Source: CAYWXV01 sp964462535
Lineage (GTDB): Bacteria > Bacteroidota > Ignavibacteria > OLB7
Assembly (NCBI GenBank): GCA_964462535.1
Contig: CAYWXV010000011.1
Span: 1 to 64,000, forward strand
Length of the DNA stretch: 64,000 bases
Reading direction: 5' to 3'
Shown: positions 18,377 to 26,296 of the stretch, piece after piece
Layout: each line of letters starts with the position of its first letter
How positions within the stretch are numbered: position 1 is the first letter of the stretch
Position numbers and translations under genes: made by a program
Notes under the pieces: generated by a model
Database searches by the model: none
Seen by the model: only the letters and a program-made list of their open reading frames with translations
Told to the model about the DNA's origin: nothing

Positions 18377-20073
18377 CTCCAACAACCTACCTTCATCGCC
18401 CCACTCGCAGCGAACGCCTGACAGCGGCCGACGCCAAACGGGAGTACGACATTCTGATTGCGCGGGCTGAAGAGGCGGAGCGGTCGTCGACAGCAGACGC
18501 ATGGATTGCGTTGATGTCGGATTGGAATTCGTGGGCGGCCTACGTGCGTGGGGAGGGGGCCAGAATCTCGTATCTGTACAGCGGCGCCATGAACGATCCG
18601 GAACGCGAGGAGGCTGACAGAATTCAGCGGGAAGAGGTTGGTCCGGTGATCGCCGACGGCGAATCCGCTCTTGTCCATGCGTTGCTCCACAGCGTTCATC
18701 GCGACGCCGTTGCCGCACGCTTCGGTACGCATCTCCTCCGCAAGTATGAGCTGGCAGTCGCATCGCTAGATCCCGTGAATCGGGACCTCCGCGTCGAGAC
18801 CGGCCGGCTGGCGCAGCGATATTCGCGGCGCATAGCTGGCGCAGAGGTGGTGGTTGGCGGAGAGCGCATGACGCTGGCGATGGCATCAAGCCACGGCCTC
18901 TCTGAAGATCGAGAGGTTAGGCGCGAGGCGTTCATGGCAGGAAGACGCTGGTTCATAGATCATCGCAATGAGCTTGCAGGCATCTACGACGACCTCGTCC
19001 GGCTGCGCACGCGAATGGCTCGCAATGTCGGCTTCGAGAACTTCGTCCCGATGGGGTACCAGGGAATGGGGAGGACCGATTTCGGTCCCGAGGAGTCAGC
19101 TCTGTTCCGGCAGAGTGTGAAGGATCACGTCGTGCCGGTGTTGCGGCTGGTGTTGGAGCGTCAGCGAGCTGCCCTTGGATTGGATCGGCTCGAACCGTGG
19201 GACGTGGCGTTCGATCCTTCGACGACGCTCCCGCGTGGTGTGGCTCCAGTGGAGAGTCAGTTGGAGAACGCGGCAAAGATCTTTCAACAGTTGGAGCCAC
19301 GTCTTGCCGATCACTTCGCGCTGATGCGTCGCGAGGGGTTGATAGATCTGGAGAATAGGCTTGGGAAGCGGTCGGGAGCCTTCTGCACGTTCTTCCCAGA
19401 CGAACCGCGTGCCGCAATCCTCTGCAACTCGGTTGGCGACTCGGATGATGTTCGGACACTGCTTCACGAGATGGGACATGCGTTCCAGAAGTGGGAGTCA
19501 ATGCCGATTGAGATGGTGACGTTGCAGAGCCCGACCTCGGAGACAGCCGAAATCCATTCGATGGGGATGGAGTATCTCTCTCTGCCGTTGATCGAGGCCT
19601 TCTTTGAGCCCGAGAACGCAAGCCGGTTCCGAAGCGGGCGATGGAAGAAGACCATCAACCTGCTCTGCTATGCCTCGACCGTTGATGAGTTCCAGCATTG
19701 GGTATACGATAACCCCGATGCCACTCCGGACGAACGGGACGTGGCGTGGCGTAGAATCTGGGATGAATACCAGCCTGTGGTTGACTATGGTGATCGAGAT
19801 GACTTGAAGAGTGCGCGGTGGTACCAGCAGCAGCACATCTTCCAGGCCCCATTCTATTACATCGACTACGCGATAGCTGAAACCGTCGCGATGCAACTTG
19901 CCGCCCTCGATCGCCGCGATCACGAAAAGGCAATGGCGACCTATCTCGAGCTCTGTCGTCTTGGGGGGACAAAGAGCATTCTCGACGTCGTCAACGCGGT
20001 CGGTCTCCGCTCGCCGTTCGATCCGCAGGTGATGAAGGATATGATGGTGGTTGCGGTGGAGGCCTCGAGCTAG
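18373..20073 (+). CDS. M3 family oligoendopeptidase (PepF-like), copy 3
   Basis: The product is 566 residues. The ATG overlaps the stop of copy 2 (ATGA). The zinc motif HEMGH is in RTLLHEMGHAFQKWES, with the third ligand in AEIHSMGMEYLS. The same length as copy 1, and shared segments such as VVVGGERMTLA, YDDLVRLRTRM and VDEFQHWVYDNPDA, indicate that copies 1 and 3 are the closer pair. It is predicted to be a cytosolic zinc oligopeptidase. The gene ends the rightward run; a convergent gene on the other strand follows after 231 bases that hold nothing recognisable. Confidence 0.9.
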   Translation: MTPTTYLHRPTRSERLTAADAKREYDILIARAEEAERSSTADAWIALMSDWNSWAAYVRGEGARISYLYSGAMNDPEREEADRIQREEVGPVIADGESALVHALLHSVHRDAVAARFGTHLLRKYELAVASLDPVNRDLRVETGRLAQRYSRRIAGAEVVVGGERMTLAMASSHGLSEDREVRREAFMAGRRWFIDHRNELAGIYDDLVRLRTRMARNVGFENFVPMGYQGMGRTDFGPEESALFRQSVKDHVVPVLRLVLERQRAALGLDRLEPWDVAFDPSTTLPRGVAPVESQLENAAKIFQQLEPRLADHFALMRREGLIDLENRLGKRSGAFCTFFPDEPRAAILCNSVGDSDDVRTLLHEMGHAFQKWESMPIEMVTLQSPTSETAEIHSMGMEYLSLPLIEAFFEPENASRFRSGRWKKTINLLCYASTVDEFQHWVYDNPDATPDERDVAWRRIWDEYQPVVDYGDRDDLKSARWYQQQHIFQAPFYYIDYAIAETVAMQLAALDRRDHEKAMATYLELCRLGGTKSILDVVNAVGLRSPFDPQVMKDMMVVAVEASS

Positions 20074-20304
20074 ATTCTTCGCACGAGGTGACGGTTGTTC
20101 AGATGACATACGGGGTGATCGACCTGCGCTGAGCCCGTCATGGATCACGCGAGCGCTGTCAGCAAACACCGAGCGCACCCACTCCGCCTCCACCCGGGAG
20201 AGAACCGGCGCGACAGCATTGCTTGTGAAGACTGTCCGTTCGATGGCCGCCACGAACCACGTCGCGAACATTGGATATCCCGCGGCCCGCAGCTGCCACC
20301 ATCG

Positions 20305-21672
20305 TCACCAGTCCGCGGCAATCGAAACAAGAGGGACTGAGTAACCGGCAGGAATCTGCGATCTATCGGTGACGAAGGCCGCCAGGCCGTACGGAGAAAG
20401 GTCCATTCTCCAGTGCATCCCATGGTCGCTGTGACGCGCATCGTTCCCCACCAGGGCGTACATCAATCCGAATCCGGCAACGGTCCCAAGCGCCGCGCCA
20501 CCGGCAACCCTTCGCCCCATAGCCTCGTCGTCGTTTTCGGGAGAGATCAGGTAGCCTACGCCGGCACCGAGCAGGCCGAACGACATCGTGCCGATTCCAG
20601 TGAGCGAGCCTTGTGGGTTGCTGTAATCGTGACCGACCGCTATGCGGTGACCCACCCACCCACCGGCGACCGCCCCGACCATACCGGCCCCCACAAGCGT
20701 CTTGCCGTCGTCGACCCCCGCCATGTGGAGAATGCCAACAGGAACTCCCGCGCCGAAGGTGGTGGTCGTTGAGAATACCTGCGCGTCGCCCTCCGTGTAT
20801 TGCCCAGTCTGGTAGAGTCCGTTGGTTGCCATGTATCCCGCGGCCGTTCCGACGAGCATCATTGCTCCATATCCCCTGAAGTCATCGAAGTCGATCAGGT
20901 AGGCCCCTCCAAGTCCGACGACATTCCCCATGGTGCCACCGTTGGTAAGGAGACGCACCTGAGCGCCATCCATCCCCTGGGCGATATTGAATCCGATCAG
21001 CCCCTCGAGAATGCCACCGCCGATACCTGACCAGAGTGGTCCCGACGCTTTGTCGAATCCGTCGCTGCCTGTGAACAGACCGTACACGAACATTCCATCC
21101 GCGATTCCCTTCAACCCACCATAGATCGTCATGCCGGCCTGGGGTTCGGTCACGCTCCTGTTCTGAGTAAGGAAGAAGGGCGCGAAGAAGCTCGATGCGG
21201 CCGTAAGCATGTAGAGTCCGACCGCGCCGCGGGCGTCGTCGACGTCCGCCGCCATCGGTACGGCAATACCATAGTAGGTCAGTCCCAGGGCGGTCGTGCC
21301 AATCAACAGACCTGTGCGCCCACTCTGATTGACAATCGTTGACGATGGAAGGGCTGCGATGCGGTCGGTGACCCTCCGTCGGAAATCGACCCCTTCGGAA
21401 GGAGACATCGAGCGGCGAATGCGCTCAGTCGTGCCGTTGGTACGACGAAAGATTTCGAGAGAATATGTCGAGTCCGGACCTTGATAGAGAAGCGCTTCCT
21501 GAAATCCGGTCACGTCGAGAAAGAGTCCAAGACGTTGTTCCAGCTCGACGTCAATCGTCATCACATTGCCATCGAAATCGAAGGGGACTCTCCTCTCCTG
21601 TGCCCGGAGCTGGCTGCTCAAGGCAAAGGCGCATGCCGATATCAGGACAAGGCGTGTCAGGTAGGTGGGCAT
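20305..21672 (-). CDS. Glycine-rich secreted or outer-membrane protein, unknown family
   Basis: The product is 455 residues. A signal peptide (about 1-24, ending LRAQ) is clear. The first 110 mature residues are soluble and charged. From about residue 115 on there are repeated hydrophobic Gly/Ala-rich stretches of 15-20 residues, such as GGLKGIADGM, GIGGGILEGLIGF and GTAAGYMATNGLY. The chain ends with an aromatic residue. The pattern suggests a membrane-embedded protein with glycine-zipper-like helices or an unusual barrel. I do not recognise a family. A weak promoter box lies 50 bases upstream of the start. It is convergent with the M3 peptidase cluster. Confidence 0.75.
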   Translation of the reverse strand: MPTYLTRLVLISACAFALSSQLRAQERRVPFDFDGNVMTIDVELEQRLGLFLDVTGFQEALLYQGPDSTYSLEIFRRTNGTTERIRRSMSPSEGVDFRRRVTDRIAALPSSTIVNQSGRTGLLIGTTALGLTYYGIAVPMAADVDDARGAVGLYMLTAASSFFAPFFLTQNRSVTEPQAGMTIYGGLKGIADGMFVYGLFTGSDGFDKASGPLWSGIGGGILEGLIGFNIAQGMDGAQVRLLTNGGTMGNVVGLGGAYLIDFDDFRGYGAMMLVGTAAGYMATNGLYQTGQYTEGDAQVFSTTTTFGAGVPVGILHMAGVDDGKTLVGAGMVGAVAGGWVGHRIAVGHDYSNPQGSLTGIGTMSFGLLGAGVGYLISPENDDEAMGRRVAGGAALGTVAGFGLMYALVGNDARHSDHGMHWRMDLSPYGLAAFVTDRSQIPAGYSVPLVSIAADW

Positions 21673-21721
21673 GGAGGTTCAATCCTTCGCGTTGGATAGT
21701 CCCGCGCGGTGGATGTCGGGG

Positions 21722-21730
21722 GCAAAGCTC
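21722..21730 (-). promoter_or_regulatory. Possible -7 box for the glycine-rich protein gene
   Basis: Read on the minus strand, GAGCTTTGC matches TAnnTTTGY except for the first base. It is 50 bases before the ATG at 21672, leaving a leader of about 43 nt. Weak but correctly placed. Confidence 0.3.
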
Positions 21731-21805
21731 TAGACTGCGCAGGCGTCCGGCGGCTACATCGCATGCTTGACAGCCCATCATTCACCGCGTGCATTCCCAT
21801 CGGAG

Positions 21806-21882
21806 TGGCGAATACCTCTCACGTCATGAGGTTGCTCAAATCGCGCGACAAAGAGATCGGGCGTATGTCAACAGCCGCCTGG
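21806..21882 (-). repeat. Dispersed intergenic hairpin element, short copy D
   Basis: On the minus strand it runs CCAGGCGGCTGTTGACATAC, then CGCGCGATTTGAGCAACCTC, then a tail with GTGAGAGGTATTCGCCA. These are the left arm, right arm and tail of the family, without the central insert. It lies about 40 bases downstream of the small membrane-protein gene (stop at 21922) and upstream of the glycine-rich protein gene. Confidence 0.7.
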
Positions 21883-21921
21883 CAGCTTTCGTCGTCAGCA
21901 TCCTGGGAAAATCCATGCGGC

Positions 21922-22146
21922 TCAGCGCTTCAAGCTACTCTTGTGTTTCTGGGCGAACCAGATGCCTCCTCCAAGCGAGAGTCCCATCAGTATGACTGCC
22001 TGTGCGGTGCGCATCATGTCGACGTTCAAGAATGACACCAACGCACCCGCGGCGAAGAAGAGTGCAAGAGCGTAGAGGCCAAACGCAAGGCAGCCGCCGT
22101 CACCAATTGTCTGGAAGATCGATCGTCGTCGTGCAGAGCCGGCCAT
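21922..22146 (-). CDS. Small two-helix membrane protein, unknown
   Basis: The product is 74 residues if it starts at the ATG at 22146; the frame continues upstream but only with Arg/Pro-rich residues unlike a protein start. It begins with a basic MAGSARRRSIFQ segment. Two hydrophobic segments (about 17-37 and 46-64) follow, and a lysine-rich tail, FAQKHKSSLKR. The topology is probably two inner-membrane helices with both ends in the cytoplasm. No family is recognised. It lies downstream of the SpoIIE phosphatase on the same strand, but 300 bases away, so cotranscription is uncertain. Confidence 0.55.
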   Translation of the reverse strand: MAGSARRRSIFQTIGDGGCLAFGLYALALFFAAGALVSFLNVDMMRTAQAVILMGLSLGGGIWFAQKHKSSLKR

Positions 22147-22449
22147 GTTGACGTCCTCACTTGCGATACCGTATCTGATTGATCGGGAGAGAGGAGAGCA
22201 GTCGGCACGTGGCCACGCGAACCGTCGATGCGGAGCGCGACCGCAGCGATTCAATCACCCGATCAATGTTAGGGGATGGCCGTCGTCCGGCCAATGATCT
22301 ATGTCAGTTGGGAGCTGTCACGTGTGCGGCACCGGTGTCGGGACGCGGAGGCGCAACTCCATCTCGCGACCCCCTCCGTTGGAGACGACATCCCCCACCG
22401 TCACCGCGACACGTTCTCCACGGAAATACGGACGGACGTGGCGACGTGC
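22147..22449. other. Gap downstream of the SpoIIE phosphatase gene
   Basis: About 303 bases without a confident gene. Directly after the TAG stop of the phosphatase gene the same frame stays open for 43 more codons (22449 back to 22318), with plausible residues such as RPYFRGERVAVTVGDVV. This could be a lost C-terminal extension or chance. Confidence 0.4.
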
Positions 22450-23730
22450 CTAATCGGAAGCTCCCCCAGCATCTCTTCTTACGACAACAATCGTCACGTC
22501 GTCGGCCGGTTCGGCGTTTCGCACAAACGCTCGGAGCGATGCGGCGATGCTGTTTCGGATATGGCGTGCGGTCGTGCCGGTGGAGGCGGCGCGAGCGAAG
22601 GCCTCGGCCAGCCGTTCGTCTCCGAAAAAATCACCGGCCACGTTGGATGCCTCGACAAGCCCATCGGAATAGAGTAGCGCGGCATCACCCGGAGCCATCG
22701 TGAAGCTGTCACTCTTCAGCGTTTCGTAGAGGAAGTTGCCATGCGACAGACCGAGTGCCGGTCCGCCTGGGCGGAGAACCTCGACGTTTCCGGTTGCTGC
22801 ACGATAAAGGAACATTGGGTTGTGCCCGGCGCGGTAGAAGGCACAGCGATCGTTGAAGTCGATGGTGAGCATTCCGACGGTGATGAACGAGCGCCGATCC
22901 AGGCGAACGCGGAGCGTGTCGTTCAGACCGACGAAGAACTCGAGCGGATCGGCAACATGAATCGACAGAGCCTGTGCCATTCCCTGGAACTTCGCCATAA
23001 CCAGCGCCGCCGGAATTCCCTTCCCTGCTGCATCGGCCACCAGAAGAGCCTTCACGCCATCGGCGAACGTCATGTAGTCGAAGTAGTCACCGCCAATCTC
23101 GACCGCAGGCTCCGTCACACCGTCGATATCGTAGCCGAACATGCGTGGAGGTTCGGCGGGGAGGAGTCGTTCCTGCACGGCCCGGGCGGCGCGAAATTCG
23201 GCCGTCAACAGCTCCCCCTGATTGAGCAGAGCAGTACGCTCTTGCATGCGCTGGCGCGCCCCTTCATAGACCAGAAGGAAGGTTCCAATCCCGATCGTCA
23301 GAACGCCGTTCCACAGAAGCATCGGCATAATCCACGTTGTCGGGTACGACACGGTTCCTCGGGTGATGACGTAGACGAGCCCGTATGCCGACAACGATCC
23401 AATGGTGCCGCTCAGCAGCCACCCGATCGTCAGCATTCCGATGCGTCCGGTAGGGCCGAGCCGCCCGCCGTGACGACGGATCAACGTTGTGGTGAGGAAT
23501 GCAAGAGAGGTGATGAACGTCGAATAGATCAACGAGATCGCGATCGATAGGAGAAAGGGGCGGCCGACCAGATAGCCCGGACCCTGTCGCAATGTCGTGA
23601 TCAGGGCAATACCAACGGCGATACCACCGTTCGCGATCAGCAGTACCCTCCAATAGGACAATCGTCGCCCGGCTTCGGCGGCAGGGCGAAGTAGTGAGCG
23701 GCGATGTGGCTGTCTTGTTCGGTTGATCAT
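22450..23730 (-). CDS. Membrane-bound SpoIIE/RsbU-type PP2C phosphatase
   Basis: The product is 426 residues from the ATG at 23730. The N-terminal third (about 25-160) holds about four membrane segments with no known sensor domain. A short coiled-coil linker (EGARQRMQERTALL) leads to a SpoIIE PP2C domain (about 190-420). Its motifs are EIGGDYFDY, VADAAGKGIPAALVMAKFQ, YRAGHNPMFLY and LYSDGLVEA, so the metal-binding aspartates are present. Relatives dephosphorylate anti-sigma-factor antagonists in partner-switching pathways. No antagonist or HATPase kinase is next to it, so the partner is unknown. A perfect promoter box lies 44 bases upstream and supports this start over a TTG further up. Confidence 0.88.
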   Translation of the reverse strand: MINRTRQPHRRSLLRPAAEAGRRLSYWRVLLIANGGIAVGIALITTLRQGPGYLVGRPFLLSIAISLIYSTFITSLAFLTTTLIRRHGGRLGPTGRIGMLTIGWLLSGTIGSLSAYGLVYVITRGTVSYPTTWIMPMLLWNGVLTIGIGTFLLVYEGARQRMQERTALLNQGELLTAEFRAARAVQERLLPAEPPRMFGYDIDGVTEPAVEIGGDYFDYMTFADGVKALLVADAAGKGIPAALVMAKFQGMAQALSIHVADPLEFFVGLNDTLRVRLDRRSFITVGMLTIDFNDRCAFYRAGHNPMFLYRAATGNVEVLRPGGPALGLSHGNFLYETLKSDSFTMAPGDAALLYSDGLVEASNVAGDFFGDERLAEAFARAASTGTTARHIRNSIAASLRAFVRNAEPADDVTIVVVRRDAGGASD

Positions 23731-23773
23731 GTCAGCAGGATGTTGCCAACGATTCGTCGTCAATCGTGCGGGG

Positions 23774-23782
23774 GCAAAGATA
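23774..23782 (-). promoter_or_regulatory. Bacteroidota-type -7 box for the SpoIIE phosphatase gene
   Basis: On the minus strand, TATCTTTGC is a perfect match to TAnnTTTGY. The predicted transcript start is near 23767, giving a leader of about 37 nt to the ATG at 23730. It lies in the 94-base divergent region shared with the NFACT gene. That gene has GTAGTTTGC at 23804-23812 on the plus strand as a weaker candidate box. Confidence 0.6.
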
Positions 23783-23824
23783 CCGCGAGGCGCCCCGAAA
23801 GCCGTAGTTTGCGCCCCGCTTTCA

Positions 23825-25480
23825 ATGATTCGACACTACCTTACCTTCGCACACCAGGCCGCGAACCTCGACGAAACGTTGCGCGGTCATCATCTGGCCG
23901 AGTGCTGGTCGGGCGATAAGAACTCGCTCGCCCTCCGCTTCATCAGCGGGGCGACCTCTCATTTTGTCGAGATGTCACTCGACCTTCAGGCCGGCTACCT
24001 TCTTCTTCGCGACGACCTATCCCGATCCCGGCGAAACACGATCGACTTCTTCCATGATCTCGTTGGCGCACGCCTCGAGCGAGTCTCGATCGATGAAGGG
24101 GAGAGAGTTGTCCGCCTCACATTCACGAACGGCGACGCTCTTGCTGTATTCCTCTTTGGACGCGGTGGCGGGAACGTTCTTCACCTACGCGACGGCGCCG
24201 TCGTCTCCTCCTATCGTCGTTATGATGGCGAGTACGACTCGCTTCTGTCCGGCACGGCTGATGAGAGGGAGATGGATCGAGTGCAGTTGATACGGAGCGT
24301 GCGCGACGGAGGGACGGTCGAGAAGGGACTCGCCGGAGCTCTCCCCGAGTTAGGACGTCGACTGGCTGCCGAGGCGGCCGTTCGTGAATCCATCGACTCG
24401 CATTCGAACCCGGCAACACTCGATGACGACGCCATCGATCGCCTTCTCCAACGTGCGGATCGGCTCTACGCCGAGTGTCAGATCTCCGACGAATTCCATG
24501 TCTATCATCTCGAGAAGGATGCACTCTTCTCTCTGATCCCGCTTCGCAGCGTGGAAGGCGTGGCGGTCGGGCACGAGCGATTCGACGACATTGGGAAGGG
24601 GGTGCGCGGATGGCGTTCGGCCTGGTTCACGAGACGACGTCGAAGCGAGCTTCGCGAGGCGTTGATCCGAAAGGTCGACCACGATATCGGGCGACTGGAG
24701 AAAGCCCTTGCGCATCGTCTTGATGGCGATCTTCACCGAGCCCGCGCCGACGAGTGGGAGCGTTGCGCCAACGTCATCATGGCAAACCTCCATCACATCG
24801 AGAAGGGGGCGAGGAGCGTGGTGTTGGAGGATTGGGACGGGAGGGAGATCGCGATCGACATGAATGAAACGCTCACACCGGTGGAGAACGCGGAACGGTA
24901 CTACCGAAGGGCACGTGGGGCGCGAGCCCAGGCCGAGCGTGGCGAACGAGGGGTCGAAAGGACGAAGGGGGAGATCGTCCGGCTAGGTGCGCTGCGACGC
25001 GCGATAGAAGAGGCCAATGAGCTTTCGCAATTGGAGCGGATTGCCAAGGAGAATCCAGGGTTGACCATGAAGGAAGGAGAACGGAAAGAGACCGGGACCG
25101 CAGAGCGTTTTCGTCGATTCGAAGTGGCCGGTGGATGCGAGGTCTTCGCCGGTAAGAGTGCCGCAAACAACGACGAGCTAACGGTCCGATTCGCTAAGCC
25201 GAACGACTACTGGTTCCATGCCCGAGGGTCATCTGGATCACACGTCGTACTGCGGTGGGGCGATCCGAAGACGAAGCCGCCGAAGGAGGCGATCCTCCAG
25301 GCTGCGTCGATTGCGGCCTACTACTCAGGGTCACGCAACGCGAAGATGACGCCGGTCGCCTACACGCTGAAGAAGTATGTCCGCAAGCCACGGGGAGCCG
25401 CGGTCGGCGCCGTTATCATGGAACGGGAGAAGGTGGTGATGGTCGAACCGAAGCTCCCTGAAGGAAACCAGGATATCTGA
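23825..25480 (+). CDS. NFACT family protein (RqcH/Rqc2/FbpA-like)
   Basis: The product is 551 residues from the ATG at 23825, where MIRHYLTFAHQAANLDETL begins the conserved NFACT-N domain; upstream codons overlap the divergent promoter. Order: NFACT-N (1-125), a helix-rich region, a long coiled coil (about 280-420) and NFACT-R (about 445-540). NFACT-R carries FRRFEVAGGCEVFAGKSAAN and NDYWFHARGSSGSHVVLR. RqcH binds 50S subunits blocked by peptidyl-tRNA and adds C-terminal alanine tails. The overall layout and NFACT-R support this family. Whether the alanine-tailing residues are all present cannot be settled by eye. Confidence 0.88.
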   Translation: MIRHYLTFAHQAANLDETLRGHHLAECWSGDKNSLALRFISGATSHFVEMSLDLQAGYLLLRDDLSRSRRNTIDFFHDLVGARLERVSIDEGERVVRLTFTNGDALAVFLFGRGGGNVLHLRDGAVVSSYRRYDGEYDSLLSGTADEREMDRVQLIRSVRDGGTVEKGLAGALPELGRRLAAEAAVRESIDSHSNPATLDDDAIDRLLQRADRLYAECQISDEFHVYHLEKDALFSLIPLRSVEGVAVGHERFDDIGKGVRGWRSAWFTRRRRSELREALIRKVDHDIGRLEKALAHRLDGDLHRARADEWERCANVIMANLHHIEKGARSVVLEDWDGREIAIDMNETLTPVENAERYYRRARGARAQAERGERGVERTKGEIVRLGALRRAIEEANELSQLERIAKENPGLTMKEGERKETGTAERFRRFEVAGGCEVFAGKSAANNDELTVRFAKPNDYWFHARGSSGSHVVLRWGDPKTKPPKEAILQAASIAAYYSGSRNAKMTPVAYTLKKYVRKPRGAAVGAVIMEREKVVMVEPKLPEGNQDI

Positions 25481-25500
25481 CCTCATTCGGAATCAACACG

Positions 25501-26133
25501 ATGCGCATCATACCATTCGAGTGTGGCCCGGTGGCAACGAACGCCTACCTCGTTTTCAATGAAGGAGAGTCTGCAGCCGTCGTCATCGATGCGCCGATGG
25601 ACTCGATTGAACCACTTGCCGAAGCGGCGCAACGTGAGGGCGTTGAACCACAGGCGTTGATCCTGACGCACACACATTGGGACCACACGGCCGACGCCGC
25701 GAAGATGAAGCGTCGATGGCCCGAGATGATCGTCTATGTTCATCCGGACGATGAATATCGGCTGGTCGAACCGATGAAGCATTCAGTCTGGCCTCTCCCC
25801 TTTACGCTCGAGCCGTTGAACGCCGACCGGCATCTCCACGCCGGTGATCGCTTCGAGCTGGAGGGGATTGAGTTCGACATTCTCCACACACCGGGGCACA
25901 CCGAGGGGGGTATCTGTCTATTGGAGAAGAGCGAAGAGGTGGTATTCGTGGGCGATACGCTCTTTGCCGGATCGGTAGGACGAACGGATCTGCCCGGCGG
26001 CGACTGGGGAACGCTCCTGTCGTCGATTCGCACGCAGCTTCTGTCTCTCCCCGACAACACCGCAGTCTATCCCGGTCACGGCCCTGCGACAACGATTGGT
26101 GACGAGAGGGAGATGAATCCGTTTTTGGGGTAA
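25501..26133 (+). CDS. Metallo-beta-lactamase fold hydrolase (glyoxalase II-like)
   Basis: The product is 210 residues. The binuclear metal motif THTHWDHTAD is present, with further ligands in LHTPGHTEGG (His), VGDTLF (Asp) and YPGHGPATT (His). This is the hydroxyacylglutathione hydrolase-like branch, whose members hydrolyse thioesters or act as persulfide dioxygenases. The short C-terminus lacks a full glyoxalase II substrate domain, so a general thioester hydrolase is the safest name. It starts 20 bases after the NFACT gene, so the two probably share a transcript. A dispersed hairpin element fills the gap to the convergent gene. Confidence 0.88.
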   Translation: MRIIPFECGPVATNAYLVFNEGESAAVVIDAPMDSIEPLAEAAQREGVEPQALILTHTHWDHTADAAKMKRRWPEMIVYVHPDDEYRLVEPMKHSVWPLPFTLEPLNADRHLHAGDRFELEGIEFDILHTPGHTEGGICLLEKSEEVVFVGDTLFAGSVGRTDLPGGDWGTLLSSIRTQLLSLPDNTAVYPGHGPATTIGDEREMNPFLG

Positions 26134-26204
26134 TGTCACAACTCCGTTCGTGTTCAGAAACGACTCCGTCCGCAAACCAGTCTCGTTCCAGTCGTCATTC
26201 CGCA

Positions 26205-26296
26205 GCCAGGCTGTTGGCAGACTGGCGCCATTCTCTCAGATCATGAGGCGGTTCAAATCGCGCAACGTAGAAATCGCGCGTATTTCAACAGCCTCC
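26205..26296 (-). repeat. Dispersed intergenic hairpin element, short copy C
   Basis: On the minus strand it starts GGAGGCTGTTGAAATACGCG directly after the stop of the PorE-like gene. After a short loop comes the inverted arm GCGCGATTTGAACCGCCTC, then ATGATCTGAGAGAATGG. The arms can pair over about 18 bases with two mismatches and a bulge, around a loop of about 12. This is the simplest member of the family. It sits between convergent genes, where it could serve as a terminator. Confidence 0.8.

Noticed and set aside
26240..26275. GGTTCAAATC in the MBL/PorE-like gap as a tRNA T-loop
   Set aside because: The match is part of the dispersed hairpin element. No acceptor stem, anticodon arm or D-arm can be formed around it.
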